From assembly GCA_009693345.1 (NCBI GenBank), contig SHXL01000049.1:1-15327 (forward strand): a DNA stretch of 15,327 nucleotides. The letters run 5' to 3'. Source of the stretch: Betaproteobacteria bacterium (GTDB lineage: Bacteria; Pseudomonadota; Gammaproteobacteria; Burkholderiales; SG8-39). Both the position numbers and the translations under genes were made by a program. This document shows positions 1 through 6,140 of the stretch, piece after piece; position 1 is the stretch's first letter; each line of letters begins with the position of its first letter. Under the pieces are notes generated by a model. The model did no database searches and had not been told where the DNA came from. It was given only the letters and a program-made list of their open reading frames with translations.

Positions 1-162
1 TTTCCGCTCGACCCAGTTGCCGTCCTGACCGATGTACCCGCCCTGCTCAGGCTTGTAGTAATTGAGAAAGTCCCGGAAGTCCTTTTCCTTAATTGCAACC
101 CAAAGGAAAGTGCACGTCGCCGCCACGTACAGCACGCCCCCGGCAAGGTAGATCCAGTCCAT
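1..162 (-). CDS. small single-pass membrane protein, 3' end outside window
   Basis: An open frame starts at the ATG at 162 and runs 54 codons to the window edge without a stop. The product starts MDWIYLAGGVLYVAATCTFL, which is one hydrophobic segment (about residues 3-22). A charged and aromatic stretch follows (KEKDFRDFLNYYKPEQ, about residues 25-40), then a glycine-rich part and VERK at the edge. This looks like a small N-terminally anchored protein. A GGGG about 10 nt before the ATG is only a weak ribosome binding site. It lies on the same strand as the Liv operon, 90 nt after the aldehyde dehydrogenase stub, so it may be the last gene of that transcript. I do not recognise the family, and the real length is unknown because the window cuts it. 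Amino-acid composition looks protein-like, but no homology can be claimed. Confidence 0.45.
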   Translation of the reverse strand, partial: MDWIYLAGGVLYVAATCTFLWVAIKEKDFRDFLNYYKPEQGGYIGQDGNWVERK

Positions 163-252
163 CAAAACGCAACCCCAGGAAAAAATAAGATCGTACGTCG
201 AGCCATTAATGCGGTTCCTTTGTGACCTGCCCAGGGATCTTTGGACCATTAG

Positions 253-411
253 CTACTTGAGGATGGCCCAGTCGGCCGCCGCCAAATGGGCGCCGGGCTG
301 CAGCCGGTACTTGTCGATGACGGCGATCTGCGGGCCCTTGCCGGCGATCCACTGGCCATCCACGAGCAGATGTTTTGCCGCTTCCATCGTTGCCTCCACG
401 GGTTTGTTCAT
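253..411 (-). pseudogene. truncated aldehyde dehydrogenase N-terminus
   Basis: This is a 52-codon frame ending in TAG. The part around residues 14-34 (HLLVDGQWIAGKGPQIAVIDK) matches the usual opening of aldehyde dehydrogenase superfamily proteins, which have a '(L/F)xxDGxW' strand followed by a 'xIxVxdp/dkyxG' strand. Intact members have about 470-500 residues with a catalytic Cys and Glu; none of that is present, and the sequence after the stop does not continue the fold in any frame I read. The ATG at 411 overlaps the TGA of the upstream ABC gene as ATGA. A second ATG at 387 has a good GGAGG 5 nt before it, so the start may be there. The position suggests that a full dehydrogenase once acted on a product of the imported substrate. 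It is probably a deletion remnant. A short functional peptide is possible but less likely. Confidence 0.55.
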
Positions 412-2924
412 ATCCACAGGACCTGCTTTCGGTAATCAAGGTTGGTGAGCAGCGGTTCGGCGGGTCCCTGGTGGAATACGGCGCCATGCTCGAGCGCGAA
501 CACGCGGTCGGCGAGGGCCAGCACGAGATCTAGGTTGTGTTCGACGATCACGATCGAGGTCTGGCCGCGCAGCCGGTCGAAGACGCTGAAGAGTTCCTGC
601 ACGATCGCCGGGGCGAGACCTTCGAAGGGCTCGTCCAGCAGCAGCAGCTTGACGTTGCCCGACAGCGCGCGTGCCACGGCAACCATCTGCTGCTCGCCGC
701 CCGAAAGGTAGTCCGCCGCCACGTTCATCCGCTCCCGCAGGCGCGGGAAATACTCGAAGATCTGCGCTTCGCTCCAGACGATGCCATGGCTGCCGTCGGT
801 GGCGCGCGCGAGGCGCCCCAGCGCAAGGTTGTCCGCGACGGTCATGCCCGCGAACAGGCCGCGGCCCTGCGGCACGTAGCCGATGCCCAAGCGCGAAATT
901 TCCGGCGCCGACATGCCCGCGATTTCGCGGCCCTCGAAGGCGACCGCGCCCGAGGCGGGCGGCACCAGGCCGCAGAGCGTCTTCAGCAGCGTGGTTTTGC
1001 CCGCGCCATTGCGTCCGAGCAGCGCCACGATCTCGCCCTCGCGCACGTCGAGGCTCGCGTCGTTCAGGATGTGGCTCTTGCCGTAGAACGCGTTGACGCG
1101 CTGGAAGGACAAGAGCGGTTTTTCATTCAAAGAAAGTTCATTTCTGCGCGTAGCGGACGGGGTTCCCGTGCCGGTGTAGACCTCCTGCACCCTGCGATCC
1201 GCGCGCACCTCCGCGGGCGTGCCGCTCATCAGCACCTCGCCCTGGTTCATTACCGTCACTACCTGCGAAAAGCCGAGCACGCGGTCGATGTCGTGCTCGA
1301 CGATCAGCACCGGAATGCCGGCGGCCACGTTCTTCACGAGGTGGGATACGCGCTCGCGCTCGGCGGCGGCCAGGCCCGCCAGCGGCTCGTCCAGCAGCAG
1401 CACGCGCGGCTTGCAGCCGAGCGCGATTCCCAAGTCGAGGAGCCGCTGCCCGCCGTAGGAGAGATCGCCGCCGGCGATCTCCTCGATGCCTTCCAGGCCG
1501 AGAAACTTCAGCAGTTCTTGGGTCTCCGCGTGGACCTCCGGGTAGCTGTCGATGTCGCGCCAGGCGTTGAAGCGCGCCGGATGCCATGCCTGCAGCGAAA
1601 GGCGCAGGTTCTCGTAGATCGACAGCCCTTTGAACAGGTTGGTGATCTGAAATGAGCGCGCGAGTCCCTGCCTGCAGATGCGATAGGGCGGCAGCGCATG
1701 GACTGCGCCGCCGTAGAGCCTGACCGCGCCGGCGTCGGGCGGAAACATGCCGGTCGCCACGTTGAACAGCGTCGTCTTGCCGGCGCCGTTCGGTCCGATC
1801 AGCGCGTGAATTTCGCCCGCGCGCACCGTCAGGCTGGCGGCTTCGACGGCGTGGATGCCGCCGAAATGCTTTCTAATGGCATCGATTTGCAGAATGTTTT
1901 TTTCATTGTTATTTGAAACAAGAAAGGCAGGGAGCGGTAAACCCTCGTAAATCTTGCGCCGGCTCATCGCTGCCGATTCTTCGGGCGGCGGGTTCCAGCG
2001 GCGCTGCAGCTTCGCCCAGATGCCGGCGAGGCCCTCGGGCGAATAGATCACGAAGCCGACGAACACGATGCCGAACCACAGCAGCCAGTTGCCGGTCCAG
2101 ATCGAAAAAATTTCGCGGAACAGGGTGTAGAACAGCACGCCGAGCGCCGGCCCGAGGATCTGGTGCATGCCGCCGATCACCACCATGGCGAGCAGCTCGC
2201 CAGAGAAAGCCACCGACACCGCCTCGGCCGAGACCAGGTAATTGAGGAAGCCGTAGAGCGCGCCGCTTAGGCCGGTCACTACGGCGGAAAGCACGAACGC
2301 GGCCAGCCGGTAGCGGTCCACGTCGTAGCCCTGGAACATGGCGCGCTGCTGGTTCTCGCGGATCGCCACCAGCACGTGGCCGAACGGCGAGCGCGTGACG
2401 CGCAGCAGCACGTAGAGCACGCCAAGTGCGATCAGCGCGACGAAGGCGTAAAAGACGAGCCCGTTGTCGAGCGGGATGGCGGCGATGCCGCCGCGCTTCA
2501 GGCCACCCAGCCCGTCCTCGCCGCCGGTGAGTTCGGTCCAGCGGAACGCGATGGCATAGGTGAGCGCGACGAAAGCGAGCGTGAGCAGCGCGAAGTACAC
2601 GCCGCGCCGCCGCAGGATAAGCAGGCCCGCGACCGTGGAGAGTGTGGCGACGAACGCCATCGACAGCAGGAGCGGCAGCACGATCTGTCCGCCGAGCCAG
2701 TGCTTTTGCACCAGGGCGGCGGCATAGGCGCCGATGCCGAACCAGGCGCTGTGGCCGAAGGACGTGAGCCCGGTATATCCCACCAGCAGGTTGAGCCCGA
2801 GCGCAGCGATCGAGAGCGCCACCACCTGCGTGGCGGTGCTCAGGGACAGGTTGAGCGCGCTCATGGCGACCGGCAGCAGCAGGAGGGCGAGCGCCCCGAT
2901 GACGAGCGGTTTGAATTTCTTCAT
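408..2924 (-). CDS. LivM-LivG-LivF fusion: permease with two ATPases in one polypeptide
   Basis: This 838-residue protein joins three parts of a branched-chain amino acid type ABC importer. Residues 1-310 are a LivM-like permease with multiple membrane segments and the family pattern GLNLLVGYTGLTSFGHSAWF (43-62). Residues 343-583 are a LivG-like ATPase: Walker A GPNGAGKT (377-384), signature LSYGGQ (488-493), Walker B VLLLDEP (508-514), H-loop His544. Residues 604-838 are a LivF-like ATPase: Walker A GRNGAGKT (637-644), signature LSGGEQ (740-745), Walker B LLLLDEP (760-766), His796. Linkers of about 30 and 20 residues join the parts, and no stop codon separates them. All nucleotide-binding motifs are intact, so both ATPases look active. 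The start at 2924 overlaps the livH stop as ATGA; the open frame upstream of it is a shadow of livH. The substrate cannot be told from the sequence. Permease-ATPase fusions are known in this family; a triple fusion is less usual. Confidence 0.88.
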   Translation of the reverse strand: MKKFKPLVIGALALLLLPVAMSALNLSLSTATQVVALSIAALGLNLLVGYTGLTSFGHSAWFGIGAYAAALVQKHWLGGQIVLPLLLSMAFVATLSTVAGLLILRRRGVYFALLTLAFVALTYAIAFRWTELTGGEDGLGGLKRGGIAAIPLDNGLVFYAFVALIALGVLYVLLRVTRSPFGHVLVAIRENQQRAMFQGYDVDRYRLAAFVLSAVVTGLSGALYGFLNYLVSAEAVSVAFSGELLAMVVIGGMHQILGPALGVLFYTLFREIFSIWTGNWLLWFGIVFVGFVIYSPEGLAGIWAKLQRRWNPPPEESAAMSRRKIYEGLPLPAFLVSNNNEKNILQIDAIRKHFGGIHAVEAASLTVRAGEIHALIGPNGAGKTTLFNVATGMFPPDAGAVRLYGGAVHALPPYRICRQGLARSFQITNLFKGLSIYENLRLSLQAWHPARFNAWRDIDSYPEVHAETQELLKFLGLEGIEEIAGGDLSYGGQRLLDLGIALGCKPRVLLLDEPLAGLAAAERERVSHLVKNVAAGIPVLIVEHDIDRVLGFSQVVTVMNQGEVLMSGTPAEVRADRRVQEVYTGTGTPSATRRNELSLNEKPLLSFQRVNAFYGKSHILNDASLDVREGEIVALLGRNGAGKTTLLKTLCGLVPPASGAVAFEGREIAGMSAPEISRLGIGYVPQGRGLFAGMTVADNLALGRLARATDGSHGIVWSEAQIFEYFPRLRERMNVAADYLSGGEQQMVAVARALSGNVKLLLLDEPFEGLAPAIVQELFSVFDRLRGQTSIVIVEHNLDLVLALADRVFALEHGAVFHQGPAEPLLTNLDYRKQVLWI

Positions 2925-3799
2925 TCGAATTTTTCGATTCGCTCGCCGAGCAGGCCGCGCGGCCGGAACATGAGCACGAGGAACATCAGCACGTACATCG
3001 AGGCCTCGCCCGCGGCGGGGACGAAATGGATCGTGATGCCGCGCACCACGCCTACCAGCATGGCGGCGAGCACCACCCCCCAGAAACTGCCGAGGCCGCC
3101 GATCACCACCACGACGAACGCGACGGTGATGATTTCCGCGCCCATGGCCGGGTGCACCATCGCGATCGGCGCGAACAGCGCGCCGCCCAGCGCCGCCATG
3201 CCCACGCCCAGCATGACGATGGTCGTCATGTAAGGCTGCAGGCGGATGCCCAGCGCGGCGACCATGTCGGGGCGCTGGATGCCGGCGCGCACCACACGCC
3301 CGAAGGACGTCTTGTGCAGCAGCGTCCAGATGCCCGCCAGCACCGCGGCCACCACGGCAAGCAGGAAGAGGCGGTATCGCGAGAACAGGAAATCCCCCAG
3401 CACCACGTTGCCCTTGAACGAGTCCGGCATGGACGCCGGCAGCGGCGCCGCGCCCCACACCATGCGTATCGCCTGCTCGGCCACCAGCGCGAGGCCGAAG
3501 GTGACCAGCAGCGACAGGATCGGGTCGGCGGTGTAGAAGCGGCGCAGGATGAAACGCTCGAAGAGTATTCCGAGCAGCGCCACTGCGACCGGCGAGAGCA
3601 CCGCCCCCGCGCCGAAGCCCAGGTGCCTGGCGATCTCGACCGACACGTAGGCGCCCAGGGCGTAGAACGCGCCGTGCGCAAGGTTCACCACACCGCCGAC
3701 GCTGAAGATCAGCGACAACCCAAGCGCGATCAGCAGATAGTAACCGCCAAGAACGAGGCCGTTAACTACCTGTTCCAGCAAGAAGAACAACTGCTGCAT
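2921..3799 (-). CDS. livH: LivH-type branched-chain amino acid ABC transporter permease
   Basis: This 292-residue inner-membrane permease forms half of the translocation channel of a HAAT-family importer. The N-terminal membrane segment is followed by GLSLIFSVGGVVNLAHGAFY, a hallmark of LivH proteins. Near the middle, TSFGRVVRAGIQRPDMVAALGI corresponds to the cytoplasmic coupling region that contacts the ATPases. The C-terminus VLMFRPRGLLGER is also typical. Length is normal for the family (about 285-310). It lies 24 nt downstream of the binding-protein gene, and its TGA overlaps the ATG of the fused LivM-LivG-LivF gene. Its partner permease is the LivM part of that fusion, so the importer would need only two membrane or cytoplasmic polypeptides. 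The transported compound is unknown; branched-chain amino acids, amides and aromatic acids are all possible in this family. Confidence 0.93.
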   Translation of the reverse strand: MQQLFFLLEQVVNGLVLGGYYLLIALGLSLIFSVGGVVNLAHGAFYALGAYVSVEIARHLGFGAGAVLSPVAVALLGILFERFILRRFYTADPILSLLVTFGLALVAEQAIRMVWGAAPLPASMPDSFKGNVVLGDFLFSRYRLFLLAVVAAVLAGIWTLLHKTSFGRVVRAGIQRPDMVAALGIRLQPYMTTIVMLGVGMAALGGALFAPIAMVHPAMGAEIITVAFVVVVIGGLGSFWGVVLAAMLVGVVRGITIHFVPAAGEASMYVLMFLVLMFRPRGLLGERIEKFE

Positions 3800-3804
3800 G
3801 TAGC

Positions 3805-3821
3805 GGGGCTTCTACCGCCCC
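3805..3821 (-). promoter_or_regulatory. small hairpin between binding-protein and livH genes
   Basis: The 24-nt gap between the binding-protein stop and the livH ATG contains GGGGC and GCCCC arms (5 bp, 7-nt loop). The hairpin ends about 5 nt before the livH start, so it would cover the ribosome binding region. No strong Shine-Dalgarno is visible there. Such a structure could lower livH translation relative to the binding protein, which is normally needed in excess, or protect the upstream mRNA. The stem is short and could be chance in GC-rich DNA. Confidence 0.3.
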
Positions 3822-3823
3822 CG

Positions 3824-5053
3824 TTACATGCTACAGGCGTTCTGGTCTTTGGCCGGGTTGATGATTTCCAGCGCCTGGCTCGCTGCCGGCACCGCGGCGC
3901 CGAAGGCGAGGAAATCCCATTTGTCCTTTGCCTGGCCCTTCGGCTTGACGGTGAACGGAAAAGCTTCCTGGATCAGTTGGTGGTCCCACGCGCGGAAGTA
4001 GCCCTTGCGCGCTTTGAGCAGGTCGAACTCGGCCTGGCTCTCGAAATAGGCGATCAACTTGTCGGTGTCGGTCGACTTGGTGGCGTTCATGGCCTGCGCC
4101 ATGATCTTCAGCGACACGTATTCGATCCAGGCATGGTTCTCCGGAGGCTTGCCGTACCTCTTGCGGAACTCAGCGACGAAGGCCTTTGAGCCCGGGGTAT
4201 CGAGTTCGTGGTGCCAGACCGTCGGCCAGATGCCTGCGAGGTTGCCCTCGCCTGCCGCCCACGCGTCCGCCGTGTTGAGGTTGAAGCCGGCGACCGGGTA
4301 CGGCAGGCCGAACTCCGAGTATTGCTTGACGAAGTTCGTGACCTGGTTGCCGCCGAGATTGGTGGCCACGAGGTCGGGCTTCGCCTGGCGGATCTTGAGC
4401 AGGAACGGACTGAAGTCGGTGGTGTCGGTGGCCGTCAGCTCGTCGCCGATCACCGTGCCACCGTTGGCCGTCATGAAGGCCTTGGCGGCCTTCGAGAGGT
4501 CGTGGCCGAACAGGTAGTCCGAGGTCAGGCAGAAGATCCGCTTGCCCTTGATCAGACCGTCACGCAGCAGCGCCTGGCCGGCGGCATTCACCATCACCGT
4601 GACGGGAATGTCGACATGGAAGGTGTACTTGTTGCAGTTCTTGCCGCGCAGCACGTCCGAGCGAGCGCCGATCTGCAGGAACAGCTTCTTGTTGCGTGCG
4701 GCCACCTGCATGATGGTCTGCGCCGAGGCCGAGTTGATCTCGCCCATCAGGAATTCGACTTTGTCCTGCTCGAGCATGCGTTGCGCCTTGGTCGAGGCGG
4801 TGGCGGGGTTGACCGAGTCCTCCGACATCACGTCGAGCTTGCGGCCCATCACGCCGCCCGCGGCGTTGATCTCCTCGGTTGCCATCTTGATGCCCATCAC
4901 GGCGTATTCGCCGAGCGCGCCGAGGAATCCGGTCAGCGGCGTCAAGTGGCCGATCTTGATCGCGTTCGATTGCGCGCGCACGATGCCCGGAAAGCCGAGC
5001 GCCGATATGCCCACTGCGGCACCTGCTTTGAGTACCTGTCTCCTGTTCGTCAT
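3824..5053 (-). CDS. Liv-type periplasmic substrate-binding protein with Tat-like signal
   Basis: This 409-residue protein belongs to the type I periplasmic binding proteins (Leu/Ile/Val-binding or amide-binding group). The N-terminus has a twin-arginine-like signal: NRRQVLKAG at residues 3-11, a hydrophobic core, and a likely cleavage after VRA27. The mature protein starts with IKIGHLTPLTGFLGALGEYAVMG, the usual first strand and ligand loop, followed by AxxEINAAGGVMGRKLDV, which is also typical. A pair of cysteines (in GKNCNKYTF and near the C-terminus, NACSM) could be noted. Its ribosome binding site AGGAGG lies inside the 3' end of the cupin gene, 2 nt upstream, so the two are read together. 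It would deliver substrate to LivH and the LivM-LivG-LivF fusion. The ligand cannot be named from the sequence; the family binds amino acids, amides, urea and aromatic acids. Confidence 0.92.
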   Translation of the reverse strand: MTNRRQVLKAGAAVGISALGFPGIVRAQSNAIKIGHLTPLTGFLGALGEYAVMGIKMATEEINAAGGVMGRKLDVMSEDSVNPATASTKAQRMLEQDKVEFLMGEINSASAQTIMQVAARNKKLFLQIGARSDVLRGKNCNKYTFHVDIPVTVMVNAAGQALLRDGLIKGKRIFCLTSDYLFGHDLSKAAKAFMTANGGTVIGDELTATDTTDFSPFLLKIRQAKPDLVATNLGGNQVTNFVKQYSEFGLPYPVAGFNLNTADAWAAGEGNLAGIWPTVWHHELDTPGSKAFVAEFRKRYGKPPENHAWIEYVSLKIMAQAMNATKSTDTDKLIAYFESQAEFDLLKARKGYFRAWDHQLIQEAFPFTVKPKGQAKDKWDFLAFGAAVPAASQALEIINPAKDQNACSM

Positions 5054-5055
5054 GG

Positions 5056-5454
5056 CTATTTCCCTCCTTTAGGGTCTGGTTCGTCGTCCGCCGGCGTCGT
5101 CACCACGAGAAAGACGAGTCCGGCGAGTCCGGTGTTGGCGAAGCTGTGGCGCACGCCCGGCGGCACGTAAACATAGTCATGCGGGCGCATGAGATGTGTT
5201 GCCTTATTCAGCGTCAGGATGCCCTCGCCCTCGATCACGTAGTAAACCTGCTCCTGCACCTTGTGCACGTGCTCCTGCACATAGGCGTTGGGTGCGTAGC
5301 GCGATATGCGGAAATCAAGCAGCTTCGAGCCCGAGTTTTCCGGTCCCACCAGGGCTTTCGACAGGGCGCCGCCGAAGTGGCCTGGGAATTCCTGCCAGCG
5401 CACGCGCGCCATCTGTTCGACGAATGCGGTTTCCCGCCGGGCGGCTTTCTTCAT
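5056..5454 (-). CDS. small single-domain cupin protein
   Basis: This 132-residue protein has one cupin barrel. Motif 1 is EHVHKVQEQVYYVIEGEG with metal-ligand positions His62, His64 and Glu68; motif 2 is YVPPGVRHSFAN with His103. All four ligands are present, so it can bind a divalent metal. It has no signal peptide and should be cytoplasmic. Small cupins of this type act as isomerases, dioxygenases or ligand-binding modules, and the sequence alone does not decide. It is the first gene of the Liv operon, 2 nt before the binding-protein start, which suggests a role in handling the imported compound or in sensing it. The chosen ATG at 5454 has no strong ribosome binding site; Met15 is an alternative start that would keep the whole cupin fold. 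Confidence 0.85.
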   Translation of the reverse strand: MKKAARRETAFVEQMARVRWQEFPGHFGGALSKALVGPENSGSKLLDFRISRYAPNAYVQEHVHKVQEQVYYVIEGEGILTLNKATHLMRPHDYVYVPPGVRHSFANTGLAGLVFLVVTTPADDEPDPKGGK

Positions 5455-5483
5455 GAACCCAGTCTAGAAAGGCGCGCGCCGGA

Positions 5484-5502
5484 CGGAAAATACCGTTTTC
5501 CG
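5484..5502. promoter_or_regulatory. operator-like perfect inverted repeat upstream of cupin-liv operon
   Basis: CGGAAAA and TTTTCCG form perfect 7-bp arms around a 5-nt centre (TACCG). The site lies 30 nt before the cupin start and just downstream of the candidate promoter, the usual place for a repressor operator. No regulator gene is adjacent, so the cognate protein is unknown. Confidence 0.45.
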
Positions 5503-5515
5503 AGATTGGGCATAA

Positions 5516-5544
5516 GTTAAAGTTATACCCCTGAAAGGATGCAA
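5516..5544 (-). promoter_or_regulatory. candidate sigma-70 promoter for cupin-liv operon
   Basis: On the minus strand TTGCAT (5544-5539) and TTTAAC (5521-5516) are separated by exactly 17 nt. Each matches the -35 or -10 consensus at four positions. The predicted start of transcription would be near 5508, giving a leader of about 55 nt that includes the inverted repeat at 5484-5502. The region is AT-rich compared with its surroundings, which supports a promoter, but the match is moderate. Confidence 0.35.
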
Positions 5545-5575
5545 GGGGGAGGGAATCTTACAACCCCTAGTTCCG

Positions 5576-5758
5576 ATGCCAAGCAACGCCGAAATCGCGT
5601 CAGCTGAGGACGAGTTCAAAGCCGGAGGATGGGTCGTTCGAAACGACGGCTTCAGCCGAACATTATTGAAAGGAGCTAAAGAATTCTCGTGCTGGACGAA
5701 ACAAGATCTGATAAGGCTCCTTTATGACTTGCGGTCTGGCCGGCTAGATAGAGAGTAA
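5576..5758 (+). CDS. possible small hypothetical protein, 60 residues
   Basis: An ATG-to-TAA frame encodes a 60-residue, mainly polar product with sections FKAGGWVVRNDGFSRTLLKG and CWTKQDLIRLLYDLRSG. The second part could form an amphipathic helix. The composition looks like a real soluble protein rather than a GC-rich shadow, and no longer frame covers this stretch. There is no ribosome binding site at normal distance; the nearest purine run (GGGGGAGGG, 5545-5553) is more than 20 nt upstream. Its codon use is less GC-biased than the neighbouring genes, in line with the AT-richer DNA around it, which hints at acquired or fast-evolving sequence. I do not recognise it. Confidence 0.35.
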   Translation: MPSNAEIASAEDEFKAGGWVVRNDGFSRTLLKGAKEFSCWTKQDLIRLLYDLRSGRLDRE

Positions 5759-6140
5759 CCTTCACCATCAAATGGCTTAACTGTTTGTCACACAAAGTGT
5801 TCTCGACAATTTTTTACCGTCAGGTCATTCCACTCTCGCATGAGGCGATCTTAATCTCACGGAAACTCCTGCTAAGTTGATGTGCCGCGCACCCGTGGTC
5901 GTGACCCCATCCCCGTATTCTGGACCGTTTATGAGTAGAGTTTTGGCATGATTTAAGACTTACGGCCAGGATCTACAGCCAGTTCAGAATTACGAAAAAA
6001 CTTATCTTTCAATAATTATTCCTATCCAAAGTGTCCGGAATATCGGGGGAAGCCCAAAATAGCGACCCGGCGGCTTCACGAAGGCGCCGGAACGGTGTAA
6101 ACCAGCGCAGGGGGTCGGCTTTGCCGGCACGGAGGAGCGC
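5759..6140. other. AT-richer intergenic stretch, no gene seen
   Basis: These 382 nt separate the small ORF from the FAD dehydrogenase. The first 300 nt are visibly poorer in G+C than the rest of the window and include a 10-bp AT palindrome, AATAATTATT (6011-6020), and a short inverted repeat TTTGTcacACAAA (5783-5795 region). The promoter of the dehydrogenase is probably here. TTGGCA near 5943 fits a -35 box but has no good -10 partner. No tRNA or riboswitch fold was recognised. Confidence 0.4.

Noticed and set aside
206..487. 93-codon frame on the minus strand over the aldehyde dehydrogenase stub
   Set aside because: It does not continue the dehydrogenase fold and is Arg/Gly-rich; the stub reads in a different frame.
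537..1655. 372-codon open frame on the plus strand
   Set aside because: It is antisense to the LivG and LivF domains, Arg/His/Gln-rich, without any domain pattern; typical mirror frame in GC-rich DNA.
2925..3458. Upstream extension of the LivM-LivG-LivF frame by 178 codons
   Set aside because: The translation is Arg/Gly/His-rich low complexity and lies wholly over livH in another frame; the ATG at 2924 starts a normal LivM and overlaps the livH stop as ATGA.
3026..4189. 387-codon open frame on the plus strand
   Set aside because: Antisense to livH and the binding-protein gene; His/Arg/Gln-rich translation with no motif.
4208..5170. 320-codon open frame on the plus strand
   Set aside because: Antisense to the binding-protein gene; composition typical of a mirror frame.
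5471..5480. GGCGCGCGCC perfect palindrome upstream of the cupin
   Set aside because: Alternating GC palindromes are frequent by chance in GC-rich DNA; the neighbouring 19-bp repeat is the better operator candidate.
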